Assembly (NCBI RefSeq): GCF_001877035.1
Contig: NZ_CP015756.1
Coordinates: 4,021,001 to 4,085,000, forward strand
DNA length: 64,000 nucleotides
Source: Clostridium estertheticum subsp. estertheticum
Lineage (GTDB): Bacteria > Bacillota > Clostridia > Clostridiales > Clostridiaceae
Direction of reading: 5' to 3'
In this document: positions 37,550-45,793 of the stretch, piece by piece
Layout of the letters: every line of letters starts with the position of its first letter
Position numbering within the stretch: the first letter of the stretch is position 1
Made by a program: the position numbers and the translations under genes
The notes under the pieces: model-generated
What the model was told of the DNA's origin: nothing
Database searches by the model: none
The model's input: only the letters and a program-made list of their open reading frames with translations

Positions 37550-38083
37550 ATGGAAAAACTAGTTGAAAAGGCTAAAAACGGTGACAGCGAAGCTACAGAA
37601 CTTATAATTGGAAAGTTTAAATACCTTATATTCAAAGAATCATCAAAATATCATATTCCAGGCTATACCACCCAGGACCTAATTCAACACGGGTATTTGT
37701 CCGTAATAAAAGCTATAGCATTATATAAACTAGGTAGCAACAGCTTTAACGGGTATTGCATTAATGCTATAAAAATGAACTTTAAAGCTCTTTTAAAAGG
37801 AGAAATAAAACATTTCCGCGAAGTCCCAAATAGTAATATGGTAGATTTTGATGCCCAGGAGCATTATGAATTCACCTTAGAAGACGAAGTGATAGCATAT
37901 GATGAGGTTGAAAAGTTATATGTTGCTCTTAATACCCTTGAACCTTTTGAACGTTATATATTAGAGCGATTTTATATTATGGGACACTCTCTTACAGAGA
38001 TAGCTTGCACAACTGATAAAAGTTATTATAAGTATTCAAGGATTAAGAAAAAAGCTCTAGAAAAATTAAAGGCAATTATGTAG
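37550..38083 (+). CDS. Sigma-70-like small sigma factor
   Basis: 177 residues. Region 2 (about 15-85; KFKYLIFKESSKYHIPGYTTQDLIQHGYLSVIKAIALY) and region 4 (about 120-175; VALNTLEPFERYILERFYIMGHSLTEIA...KKKALEKL) are present, with a linker between. It resembles the small sigma or sigma-like factors carried by clostridial prophages and by toxin loci. An AGAAGGTGGTG site precedes the ATG. It is the last gene of the rightward phage-type module. Its target promoters are unknown. Confidence 0.78.
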   Translation: MEKLVEKAKNGDSEATELIIGKFKYLIFKESSKYHIPGYTTQDLIQHGYLSVIKAIALYKLGSNSFNGYCINAIKMNFKALLKGEIKHFREVPNSNMVDFDAQEHYEFTLEDEVIAYDEVEKLYVALNTLEPFERYILERFYIMGHSLTEIACTTDKSYYKYSRIKKKALEKLKAIM

Positions 38084-38102
38084 ATATATATTAAAAAAAA
38101 TT

Positions 38103-38172
38103 CACTTATAATACAAAAAAAATCCGGTAAATCATAAAAATATTATGATTACCGGATTTTTTTCAATTCATT
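38103..38172. repeat. 70-bp direct repeat, copy B (contains a terminator)
   Basis: Same 70-bp unit as 30868-30937, five mismatches. The inner stem (about 38117-38160; AATCCGGTAA / TTACCGGATT) followed by T or A runs is a good terminator for the sigma-like gene and for the convergent acyltransferase gene. Confidence 0.85.
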
Positions 38173-38194
38173 TCGCGTAAATAACAAGCATAAT

Positions 38195-39226
38195 TCAATT
38201 AGCACCTTTCTTTGAAAATCTTTTACCTAATATGAATGGCATATAATTGTTAATAACATAAATTATTGGGATCATAACAATCAAAGTTACCCCAACATGT
38301 ATTATGCCATTTAATGTTACTATGTATGATTTCTCACTAGTTAAAAAACTAATATGTCTTATTAATTTATCGATGATTGGATATAGTATCATTTGATGAA
38401 ACGCAAAAAATATTATACTGTTTTTACCTATATATATTAGTAATTTTGATTTTGGCAATAATCTGCAAAAAATTAATGATGCCATAATTCCACTAATAGC
38501 TGACCCAAAGAATAAGAAGTAATTACCATATTCAATAGAAGACATATCCACGCGAGCATTCATATTACGAACATTCAAATGTCCTATAATTACATTAATA
38601 ATTAAAAATACAACTAAGTATTTTATACTCACAAGTTTACTTACCTTGTTTTCCATCCCTTTTATTAAATAACCTATACCATAAAATACTACAGCAATAA
38701 ATGCTACATCAAAGCTCCAAGGTAATGGCTTTCCAATATACGTATTGTAGATACCTCCAATAATTGCGCTAACTACTAAACATGTGATAATCTTTCTTTT
38801 ATCATTTTTAGTCCATTTAACTATTAAGAAAAATACCATCTCACACATAAACAAACAAGCTATAAACCACAGTGTTCCATTATGCAGAGTACCATTGTTA
38901 TATCTTAATGGTATGAGTGTTCCAATAAATGATTTTAAAGGACTAACGTTTTGTTTATTATTGAATACAAAAAAATAGATATACTCAATAAAAGAAAAAC
39001 AAAAATACGGTATACCTATAGTTATAATCCTCTTTTTTAAAAATGCTGAGAAATTATTATATTTTACATTTGAAAATAAATATCCTGACATAAAGAAAAA
39101 TAATGGTACATGAAATGTATATACTTCTGCCTGAATAGGCAGTAAAATAGGCGCATGCCCAAACATAACCAAAATCATTGCAAATCCCTTCGCCATATCA
39201 ATCCAATTCAGTCTCTTTTTTTCCAT
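38195..39226 (-). CDS. Membrane acyltransferase, acyltransferase-3 family
   Basis: 343 residues from ATG 39226 (GGGAGGG site upstream; an earlier frame start lacks one). About ten transmembrane helices. The N-terminal RLNWIDMAKGFAMILVMFGH (catalytic His at its end) and FHVPLFFFMSGYLF are the family signature of OafA/NodX-type O-acyltransferases. It probably acetylates a surface glycan. No direct partner adjoins it. Confidence 0.85.
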   Translation of the reverse strand: MEKKRLNWIDMAKGFAMILVMFGHAPILLPIQAEVYTFHVPLFFFMSGYLFSNVKYNNFSAFLKKRIITIGIPYFCFSFIEYIYFFVFNNKQNVSPLKSFIGTLIPLRYNNGTLHNGTLWFIACLFMCEMVFFLIVKWTKNDKRKIITCLVVSAIIGGIYNTYIGKPLPWSFDVAFIAVVFYGIGYLIKGMENKVSKLVSIKYLVVFLIINVIIGHLNVRNMNARVDMSSIEYGNYFLFFGSAISGIMASLIFCRLLPKSKLLIYIGKNSIIFFAFHQMILYPIIDKLIRHISFLTSEKSYIVTLNGIIHVGVTLIVMIPIIYVINNYMPFILGKRFSKKGAN

Positions 39227-39432
39227 ATTAATTTGTCCCTCCCATAATAACAGTTTATTCGACATGTTATCATATAAAGGAGAGGAACAGCAAATAGCTT
39301 AAAATGAATTACAAGCTATATTTCTTGTCATATTGTAATATTAGCGCTTTTCCTTAAGGTTACACCCAGTTCCCATTATTATCAATAACTTCCTCACACT
39401 TAATCCACATCAGATGTTCCATCTTCGCCTTT

Positions 39433-40392
39433 CTAATTAACACCAACGGCTTGTTTTACATAATTAAAATAATGATCTGTTTCCATAAATCTACTACTTA
39501 TATAAGTAAATTCTCCGCTATCTATATCAAATTTTCGAGTTGCAATATAGAATCCAATGCTCCCACCCCCAAACTCTGAATTGTTATAAGTAGATGTTTC
39601 AAAAACATTGTTCTCTAACTGTTTAAAGAAAAGATTTCGAGAACTATACGTAAGAACAGAATTTGTAATTTCTCCATTATCTATAAAACTTGATAATTTA
39701 AGTATTCCATCCTTTATATAATATATCTTCATATCTGAAAAATTCGATCCACCTGGGGTGCCCATTAATAAAAAATCTGACTGCCCCGCTTGTATATTTT
39801 TATGAACTGTAATTAATTTTCTATTAGGATTCAAATTTAATATTTGTTCTTCATTCTCATTAACATCATATATTTTTGGTTTAGTCTCTCCATCTTTCGA
39901 CACAGCTACTTTATAGTGTCCTCTGCTTAATTGGTCTCCTTCACTTGCACCGGCCCAAACACCAGCCCAATCTTCAATAGGGTCAAATGATGCCTGTTCA
40001 ATCTGGTTATCATCACTAAAAATATTTACTGAATAATTTAGTCCAGTATTATCTTTCATAGTTAATTTATAAAGACTTTTGGCTTTTATTATATCTAAGT
40101 CCGTTGTAGTTCCACTAGTGGTTTCTTCACCGGGAATAACACTTGCATCTACGATTTCTCCTGTTGTATTGTCTATCCAATTCCCTGAAAAATCTTTAAC
40201 ATAAATTGCTCCACCCTCAATGATTTTATTAGTAATCTCCGTAGAATTTGCTAGATCATTAGCATAAGCTAATTCGAAGGATTTGTTCCCAATTAAAACC
40301 GTACCATTCGCTATTGTAGCAAAAGCTGAAAATGATGATGATCCTGTTATCATTAAAGTAACAAGCAATGAACTTATAATTTTCTTTTTCAA
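39433..40392 (-). CDS. Secreted protein B of a tandem pair: conserved N-terminal module, unique C-terminus
   Basis: 319 residues from TTG 40392, chosen because GGGGGG lies seven bases upstream, as in its neighbour. The signal peptide ends SAFA. The module VLIGNKSFELAYANDLANSTEI...AIYVKDFSGNW (about 27-75) is almost identical to the downstream protein C up to VIPGE (about 89). After this, the two differ completely. This C-terminus (about 100-319) is beta-rich with many Tyr and Asn and has no recognised family. A 20-codon frame follows its stop codon. The shared leader extends into the 5' UTR. Confidence 0.82.
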   Translation of the reverse strand: MKKKIISSLLVTLMITGSSSFSAFATIANGTVLIGNKSFELAYANDLANSTEITNKIIEGGAIYVKDFSGNWIDNTTGEIVDASVIPGEETTSGTTTDLDIIKAKSLYKLTMKDNTGLNYSVNIFSDDNQIEQASFDPIEDWAGVWAGASEGDQLSRGHYKVAVSKDGETKPKIYDVNENEEQILNLNPNRKLITVHKNIQAGQSDFLLMGTPGGSNFSDMKIYYIKDGILKLSSFIDNGEITNSVLTYSSRNLFFKQLENNVFETSTYNNSEFGGGSIGFYIATRKFDIDSGEFTYISSRFMETDHYFNYVKQAVGVN

Positions 40393-40407
40393 ATTAAATC
40401 CCCCCAT

Positions 40408-40425
40408 AATTGTTTTAAAACAATT
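40408..40425. promoter_or_regulatory. 18-bp perfect palindrome in the leader of gene B
   Basis: AATTGTTTTAAAACAATT, immediately upstream of the GGGGGG ribosome-binding site, repeated exactly at 41617-41634. A likely operator or translation-control hairpin. Confidence 0.5.
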
Positions 40426-40596
40426 TTGCACTTAGTTGCGTTGTATGTAAAAAGCAATAAATTACTATGTTATATTTTTCGAACTATATTTATAAAACTT
40501 TAATTATCTTATTTCATGGAACTGTTAATTAGAATTTTCTATTTACCTAATCACTATAACAACTGTACGTTGATTACTTCCCACCCTATATAACGC

Positions 40597-41601
40597 TTAA
40601 TATGATTCGTTATCATTCACTTTCATATCCAAAATATTCCATTCATTGTTTTCGTTATTAAAACCATACGTACATTCTATACTTCCTATTCCAACCATTG
40701 CCCCTGCTTCACTTCTAATTATTGTAGAAACTCTTATTGTTTGAGGGTTTTTATCATTTAATGAAATATGATAATCTCCTAAATAAACTTTTCCGGCCTC
40801 ATAACCCTCGCTATATTCAGACTGATCATAATTTTTTATACAAAAATTTTCACCTGATGCTTTATTATAAATTCCTAAATACATTATTGAATTTTTATTG
40901 ACATGCGTAAATGTAAAATCTTCATTATTAAGTGTAACAGGTGCATCTTGTACATTTAATAATACTGATAATTCATTATCCTTAAAAGAAAAAATTTCAG
41001 CTGGAGATGGATTATGATTACCCTCATAACCTTCTCTCAACATTATATCCAGAATTTTATCATTATTAAAGTCTGATAAACATAATTCACTACTTTCTAT
41101 TCTAAGACCATCCCCTTTTATTTTTATATTTTTCAATACCTTTTTGTTACATGGATCTTGTATTACTAAATTTAAGTAATTATCATAAGTATCAGGGTCA
41201 TGGTATCCTGCTACCACAATATTTTCTTTAACACCGTCCCCATTAACATCAGCAAGCTTAAAATCTATTATTGTGCTTTTAGGATGAGTTACTCCTTCAA
41301 TGTAAAATTTATCTCCTTTGGACAATTCTTCATCTTCACCAGGAATAACACTTGCATCTACGATTTCTCCTGTTGTATTGTCTATCCAATTTCCTGAAAA
41401 ATCTTTAACATAAATTGCTCCACCCTCAATGATTTTATTAGTAATTTCCGTAGAATTTGCTGGATCGTTAGCATAAGCTAATTCGAACGATTTGTTCCCA
41501 ATTAAAACCGTACCATTTGCCATTGTAGCAAAAGCTGAAAATGATGATGATCCTGTTATCATTAAAGTAACAAGAAATGAACTTATAATTTTCTTTTTCA
41601 A
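40597..41601 (-). CDS. Secreted protein C of a tandem pair: conserved N-terminal module, FG-GAP-like C-terminus
   Basis: 334 residues from TTG 41601 with a GGGGGG site. Residues 1 to about 89 match protein B at all but a few positions. The C-terminus instead shows calcium-binding style repeats (DFKLADVNGDGVKENIVVAG, LCLSDFNNDKILDIML) typical of FG-GAP/VCBS or integrin-like propeller blades, and a later domain of about 130 residues. It is exported and probably binds Ca2+; partner unknown. The upstream 5' region is duplicated along with the module. Confidence 0.82.
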   Translation of the reverse strand: MKKKIISSFLVTLMITGSSSFSAFATMANGTVLIGNKSFELAYANDPANSTEITNKIIEGGAIYVKDFSGNWIDNTTGEIVDASVIPGEDEELSKGDKFYIEGVTHPKSTIIDFKLADVNGDGVKENIVVAGYHDPDTYDNYLNLVIQDPCNKKVLKNIKIKGDGLRIESSELCLSDFNNDKILDIMLREGYEGNHNPSPAEIFSFKDNELSVLLNVQDAPVTLNNEDFTFTHVNKNSIMYLGIYNKASGENFCIKNYDQSEYSEGYEAGKVYLGDYHISLNDKNPQTIRVSTIIRSEAGAMVGIGSIECTYGFNNENNEWNILDMKVNDNESY

Positions 41602-41616
41602 ATTAAATCCCCCCAT

Positions 41617-41634
41617 AATTGTTTTAAAACAATT
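41617..41634. promoter_or_regulatory. 18-bp perfect palindrome in the leader of gene C
   Basis: Same AATTGTTTTAAAACAATT as at 40408-40425, in the same position relative to the GGGGGG site and TTG start. Confidence 0.5.
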
Positions 41635-41716
41635 TTGCACTTAGTTGTGTTGTATATAAAAAGCAATAAATTACTATGTTATATTTTTCGAACTATATCT
41701 ATAAAACTTTATAATA

Positions 41717-41842
41717 AAAGGCGGGTTTTTAATTGCAGCAATTGTTGGCCTCGATACAAGAGCCACAATGGATCTTGATGCAACTATAAAAGATCTCCCC
41801 GTAACAACAAATCAAAAACAAAAGGTGTATTTTATACCATAA
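41717..41842 (+). pseudogene. Remnant of an AbiEii/AbiGii nucleotidyltransferase toxin gene
   Basis: The in-frame 41-codon stretch KGGFLIAAIVGLDTRATMDLDATIKDLPVTT matches the core of AbiEii-type nucleotidyltransferases (GG motif, then the Asp/Asp metal pair). There is no start region before it and a TAA ends it, so the gene is truncated on both sides. No AbiEi-like partner remains. Confidence 0.75.
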
Positions 41843-41863
41843 TTAGGTTAAAATACACTCTTT
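41823..41863. terminator. Stem-loop after the AbiEii remnant
   Basis: AGTGTATTTTA-type arms (AGGTGTATTTTA / TAAAATACACTCT) around a 14-base AT loop, with a modest T-run on the + strand. Confidence 0.5.
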
Positions 41864-41886
41864 AATGGAAATAAATATTCTATTTT

Positions 41887-42040
41887 TTTATCCCTTCTTC
41901 TCTTCCTTCTTCCTTGTAGTGCAATTTTCTAATTTCGTCTATACTCAATTTAATACACCTCCTCTTTCCCTTTTATATTAGTTATATATTAGTATTTCAT
42001 TTTCTAACTCTGGTAGTTTATATACATAACTTTTATCTTG
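41887..42040 (-). pseudogene. Internally deleted remnant of an Rpn-family nuclease gene
   Basis: The left half (to about 41985) matches 45005-45115 and the right half (about 41988-42040) matches 45383-45435 of the larger Rpn pseudogene, with the intervening approximately 270 bases missing. It has no start or active-site region. One of several decayed copies in this stretch. Confidence 0.75.
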
Positions 42041-42270
42041 ACCAACCTAATTCATCTTTTATCTCTGTATTTTATTTCAACTAAAAAAGTTGTAGATGTT
42101 TCTAAAACTAATCCTAAAATAAACTTATCTCACTCACGGTTCAGTCACAACTCATATTTGCAACTTAACTCATTAGTATATACTCTTCTCCATAAAAGAC
42201 ATATAATAAAAAATAATGTAATATTAGTTACTTAAAACAAATATTTTTAATTATCTAAAGGAGAATTTAT

Positions 42271-43431
42271 ATGTGCTATGATAACAATAAAATGTTGAAT
42301 TTCTTAAGAGAAATATACATTGAAATTAATATTAAAGAATCAATAACTTTTATTAGCAGCAATTGCTTTACACTATTAGGTTACTCTATGAAGGAACTAT
42401 TAAATAAAAACATCCAAAATATTCTTTCTTTTATTCTTCAAAATTCTAAATCCGTAATAACCATGAAATCCTCTGTTATAACAAAAAAGGGTATAGTTAT
42501 TCCAGTTGATTTAGCCAGTTGTCCAATAGTAGATAGTAGCAATAACATAATTGGTTACAGGCTCTCCTTGATTGACATATCATCATATATTCATGAAAAA
42601 AGAATAAATCAAATGTTTGAGCGGTCCAGGGATTTCATTTATAGTGCTGAGTTAAATCCAATATTCATACTTACATATTTAAGTCCTTCAATAAAAAATA
42701 TACTAGGCTATGATGCTCAGGAATACTACATTAATCCAATGCTTGTATTTAATATAGTTCACCCAGATGATCGTTATATTATTAAGAAAAAATTAACTAA
42801 TTAAGTTAATTTTACCAAACCGCTTTGTGCCAGATATCGACATAAAGATGGCCATTATGTTTGGCTAGAAGATCATTGCATCCCTATATACGATATAAAT
42901 GGTACATTAATTAAACTAGAAGGATTTAATCGGGATATTACAGACAAAAAACAGTTAGAAGAAAAACTTGAAAGATTGAGTTATTACGATTACTTAACAG
43001 GAGCATATAATAGATGTTATCTAGAAAAAGAAATTCATATTCTAAATACGCAGATAGACCTTCCCATAGGTATTATATTTTGTGATTTGGATAATTTAAA
43101 AATAACTAATGATACTATGGGACACGAATATGGTGACAGATTAATAGTCAGTTATTTTAATATATTAAAAGCTACTTTTGCTAAGAGCTCAGTTATAGCA
43201 AGGACCGGTGGAGATGAATTTATAGTCATAATTAAGAATGTATCTCTTAATAAAGTAAAGGCTTTATTTGCACTTCTAAATGAATCAATATGTAAGCAAA
43301 ATAAGCATAATCGTGAACTTCAAATAAAAGTATCTGTAGGATACTCTTTCTCTGAAACGTCTATAGGGGTAACTAGACAGTTTATTAATATTGCTGATAA
43401 GAATATGTACAAAAATAAGCTAAGCAAATAA
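42271..43431 (+). pseudogene. PAS-PAS-GGDEF diguanylate cyclase interrupted by an in-frame stop
   Basis: An AAAGGAG site and ATG open a frame that continues, apart from one TAA at 42802-42804, through 43431 without any frame change. The part before (177 codons) holds a PAS domain (FISSNCFTLLGYSMKELLN) and most of a second PAS (NILGYDAQEYYINP..IVHPDDR). The part after starts in mid-PAS (ARYRHKDGHYVWLEDH..GFNRDITDKK) and contains DYLTGAYNR and ARTGGDEF, the cyclase active site. An RxxD inhibitory site is not seen. An intact version would be 386 residues and would make cyclic di-GMP. TTG 42976 could restart translation of the bare GGDEF part, but its ribosome-binding site is poor. Confidence 0.85.
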
Positions 43432-43483
43432 TAAAGAGATGGTGCGTAATATGAAAGTCTGTTCATGATAAGAGACCTACTAT

Positions 43484-43513
43484 ATAACATTTACCCCTGG
43501 GGTGGAATGTTAT
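43484..43513. repeat. Inverted repeat after the diguanylate cyclase pseudogene
   Basis: ATAACATT...ACCCC and GGGGT...AATGTTAT pair with two unpaired bases. There is no T-run on the + strand, so termination is unsure. Confidence 0.4.
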
Positions 43514-43755
43514 AATGTTATAATAAATTCCCCCCCAATACCACATTGTCCTTTTATCCATATTGTGCTGATTTGTTAGCTGTACTTCTATCTCAAGCTG
43601 TGTACCATCTTCTGTTTTAGCCGCTTGCCAATCATTCCCAAGGCTCTGACATCTTACAGAATTCGAAGCGAAGCGGACAAGCTCTGTTGCTAGTTGCCAG
43701 CGCTACTCTTTTCCAACATATGGATGAAAAAAGCGAAATCTGTTTATTAATTGCC
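43514..43755. other. Unassigned GC-richer patch
   Basis: About 43550-43720 is clearly richer in G/C than its surroundings. On the minus strand it has short open stretches in two frames (TSNRACPLRFEFCKMSEPWE; GNDWQAAKTEDGTQLEIEVQ) but no start or ribosome-binding site. It may be a gene remnant or a dispersed repeat; neither can be settled here. Confidence 0.3.
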
Positions 43756-44640
43756 CTAGCGAATATATTTTTTTATCTGATCTAAACTTTCATATTCTAA
43801 AATATTATCGATGATTATTTCTAATGTTGTCGCATCTAATTTTTGTATACTCTCCTTTAAATCATCTGGTATAATACCAAATTTTTTAATTAAAAATTTT
43901 ATTGTGGTCCTCGCAAGAGTTTTTGTTTCACCCTCTTGCAACCCTTCTTCTCTACCTTTTTCATAAGGCTCTTTATATAATGCAGATGACATATAAATCT
44001 CCTCCTCTACAAACTCTTCATATTCACTTGTTTGATAAATCTTTTTTAAACACTCCACTGTTAAAAAATAATAATCCGTATCTTCTATTTTTTCTACTAC
44101 TGACAAACATTCTAATATATGTTCTTTTTCAGTTTCTCCGTCATGTTTCATAAATACTCTAAGTGGATAAAATACTATACTCTTTTGACTTAGTATTTCA
44201 TTTTTATCAATCTCATAAGCTTTTATAACCTTATAGTTGTATTTCATTATTTCTAGCCCTTGAACTGTACTTTCAAAACTGCCTTTAATATTCTTAACAT
44301 TTACAGGCTTCTTTAGTACCATAAGTACCTGATAGATTGGTAAGTCATTATGCCATTTAATGTAGGTATAATACCTCAGCATTCTTTTCATCATTTGTGC
44401 GTTACTTTTATATACAGTTTCAAATTCTATGTGAAGAATAAAGCTTTCTTTATTCATATTAATCTTCGCTAAAAAATCCATTTCTCTCATATCGGGTACA
44501 GATAATTTTGTATGTTCTAAACTTATTTCATCTGCTTCTTTTACAGATGGTAAAATAAATTCTGCAATACCACGATAATCTTTTTTCTCTAAAATTCTTA
44601 TAGTTTCATCATAAGTCTGTGGTCTTGTTTCATAGGACAT
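43756..44640 (-). CDS. Rpn/PDDEXK family putative nuclease (transposase-like)
   Basis: 294 residues. DFLAKINMNKESFILHIEFET (about 54-74) has the spacing of a PD-(D/E)xK core, followed by MMKRMLRYYTYI, typical of Rpn-type recombination-promoting nucleases and related 'putative transposases'. A Glu/Gly-rich turn (YEKGREEGLQEGETK at about 225-239) precedes a C-terminal helical domain, also typical. A GAAAGGGGTGA site precedes the ATG. Intact here, unlike three decayed relatives nearby. Biological role is debated. Confidence 0.8.
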   Translation of the reverse strand: MSYETRPQTYDETIRILEKKDYRGIAEFILPSVKEADEISLEHTKLSVPDMREMDFLAKINMNKESFILHIEFETVYKSNAQMMKRMLRYYTYIKWHNDLPIYQVLMVLKKPVNVKNIKGSFESTVQGLEIMKYNYKVIKAYEIDKNEILSQKSIVFYPLRVFMKHDGETEKEHILECLSVVEKIEDTDYYFLTVECLKKIYQTSEYEEFVEEEIYMSSALYKEPYEKGREEGLQEGETKTLARTTIKFLIKKFGIIPDDLKESIQKLDATTLEIIIDNILEYESLDQIKKYIR

Positions 44641-44769
44641 TTAATCATTCACCCCTTTCTCTTATTATATCAAATCACTATACCTTTTACACTATAATGT
44701 TTATTATATTGTATGCCTATTCATTTCACGTCAATAACTAACCTAATCCAGTATAAAGATTTTTAATAC

Positions 44770-44812
44770 AAAAAAACTACCAAAATTATATTTCTATAAA
44801 TTTCAGTAGTTC
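44770..44812. terminator. Terminator-like hairpin, family of three (second)
   Basis: AAACTACC.AAAATTATA / TATAAATTTCAGTAGTT stem; almost the same as 45706-45747 and related to 33332-33371. It follows the Rpn pseudogene on its 3' side. Confidence 0.65.
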
Positions 44813-44895
44813 CATCCCGTGGCTATCGCCATTCTTTTTTTCTTAACCTTCCAACTCTCCATTCCAATTTACATATACTTAATCAGCATCTGATG

Positions 44896-45646
44896 CTAGT
44901 GGATGACATTCTTTACTACATCCCTCACATATTCAACATCAAAATCATTTATCTCCGCAATGTATTCTATAGAAAGCCCCTTACTGTATTGTTTCAATAT
45001 AAGCTGTTTTATCCCTTCTTCTCTTCCTTCTTCTCTACCTTCTTCCTTGTAGTGCAATTTTCTAATTTCGTCTATACTCAATTTAAATGCACCTCCTCTT
45101 TCCCTTTTATATTCTTCATATTTCTTTACAAACGCTATGTCTTCTGTTAAAAATAAATATCCTAAAAAATCTACTAATGCTTTTATTTGATCATTTCTTT
45201 TAACTTTATTATAAGTTGATAATTCATCTGATAGTTTTATTTATGCCTCATATATATCCTCATCTCTTGCACCTGTTTCTAATAAACTTTTCGCCATTTT
45301 AAAAACTAATTTGATTGGGTTATCATCACTAATATTTTCAAGTTCTATTTTTTCTACATCAATAGTTTTAAAGTTATATATTAATATTTCATTTTCTAAC
45401 TCTGGTAGTTTATATACATAACTTTTATCTTTTCCACTATTACCTTTATAAGTATATATTGCTGCAGCTACTATTTCTGACCTATCTTTATTTTTATCTC
45501 TAAATTTGTCCCATATCCTATAAAAATATCTAAACATTCTTTCTCCAAAAATCTCATGCCCACTACTATAGCTTTGTACCTCTACATGAATAAATAAGAT
45601 CTTTATTCACTTCCTTGTAATTCTGTAATTTACTAATTAATTTCAT
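44896..45646 (-). pseudogene. Rpn-family nuclease pseudogene with frameshift and internal stop
   Basis: Read leftward, the segment encodes MKLISKLQNYKEVNKDLIY, then a one-base frameshift at about 45588-45592, then FIHVEVQSYSSGHEIFGERMFRYFYRIWDKF (a PDDEXK core piece). It continues to IYEA, where a TAA interrupts the same frame at 45241-45243. It then runs open as IKLSDELSTYNKVKRNDQIKALVDFLGYLF and the REEGREEG tail to its normal stop at 44896. At least two inactivating changes, and the N-terminal third is missing. Confidence 0.85.
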
Positions 45647-45705
45647 TATATCATATTAATTTTTCCTTACACCACTTTTAAATCATTAAAATATTGCCAT
45701 GCAAC

Positions 45706-45747
45706 AAAAAAACTACCAAAATTATATCTCTATAAATTTCAGTAGCT
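45706..45747. terminator. Terminator-like hairpin, family of three (third)
   Basis: Nearly identical in sequence to 44770-44812; here it lies between the Rpn pseudogene and the rmlB end. Confidence 0.65.
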
Positions 45748-45768
45748 TCCACTTTAGTTATACCCAAC

Positions 45769-45793
45769 ATGCCACTTGCCATGTGGGTGGCAC
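45769..45793. repeat. 25-bp palindromic dispersed repeat, copy 4
   Basis: ATGCCAC / GTGGCAC arms with a TTGCCATGTGG core; differs from copy 2 only in its first base. Its last base is the final base of the rmlB stop codon. It shares TATACCCA upstream with copy 2. Confidence 0.85.

Noticed and set aside
30868-38172. Calling the 30.9-38.2 kb segment a complete integrative element
   Set aside because: No integrase, excisionase or transfer genes were found between the direct repeats, and a DUF5050-like gene of no mobile type is included.
39360-39422. 20-codon frame after surface gene B (MEHLMWIKCEEVIDNNGNWV)
   Set aside because: Ribosome-binding site is weak and the length allows chance; possibly a leftover tail of a lost gene. 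Not annotated.
42038-42235. 65-codon frame before the PAS-GGDEF pseudogene
   Set aside because: No ribosome-binding site, composition like non-coding AT-rich DNA, and it overlaps the end of an Rpn remnant.
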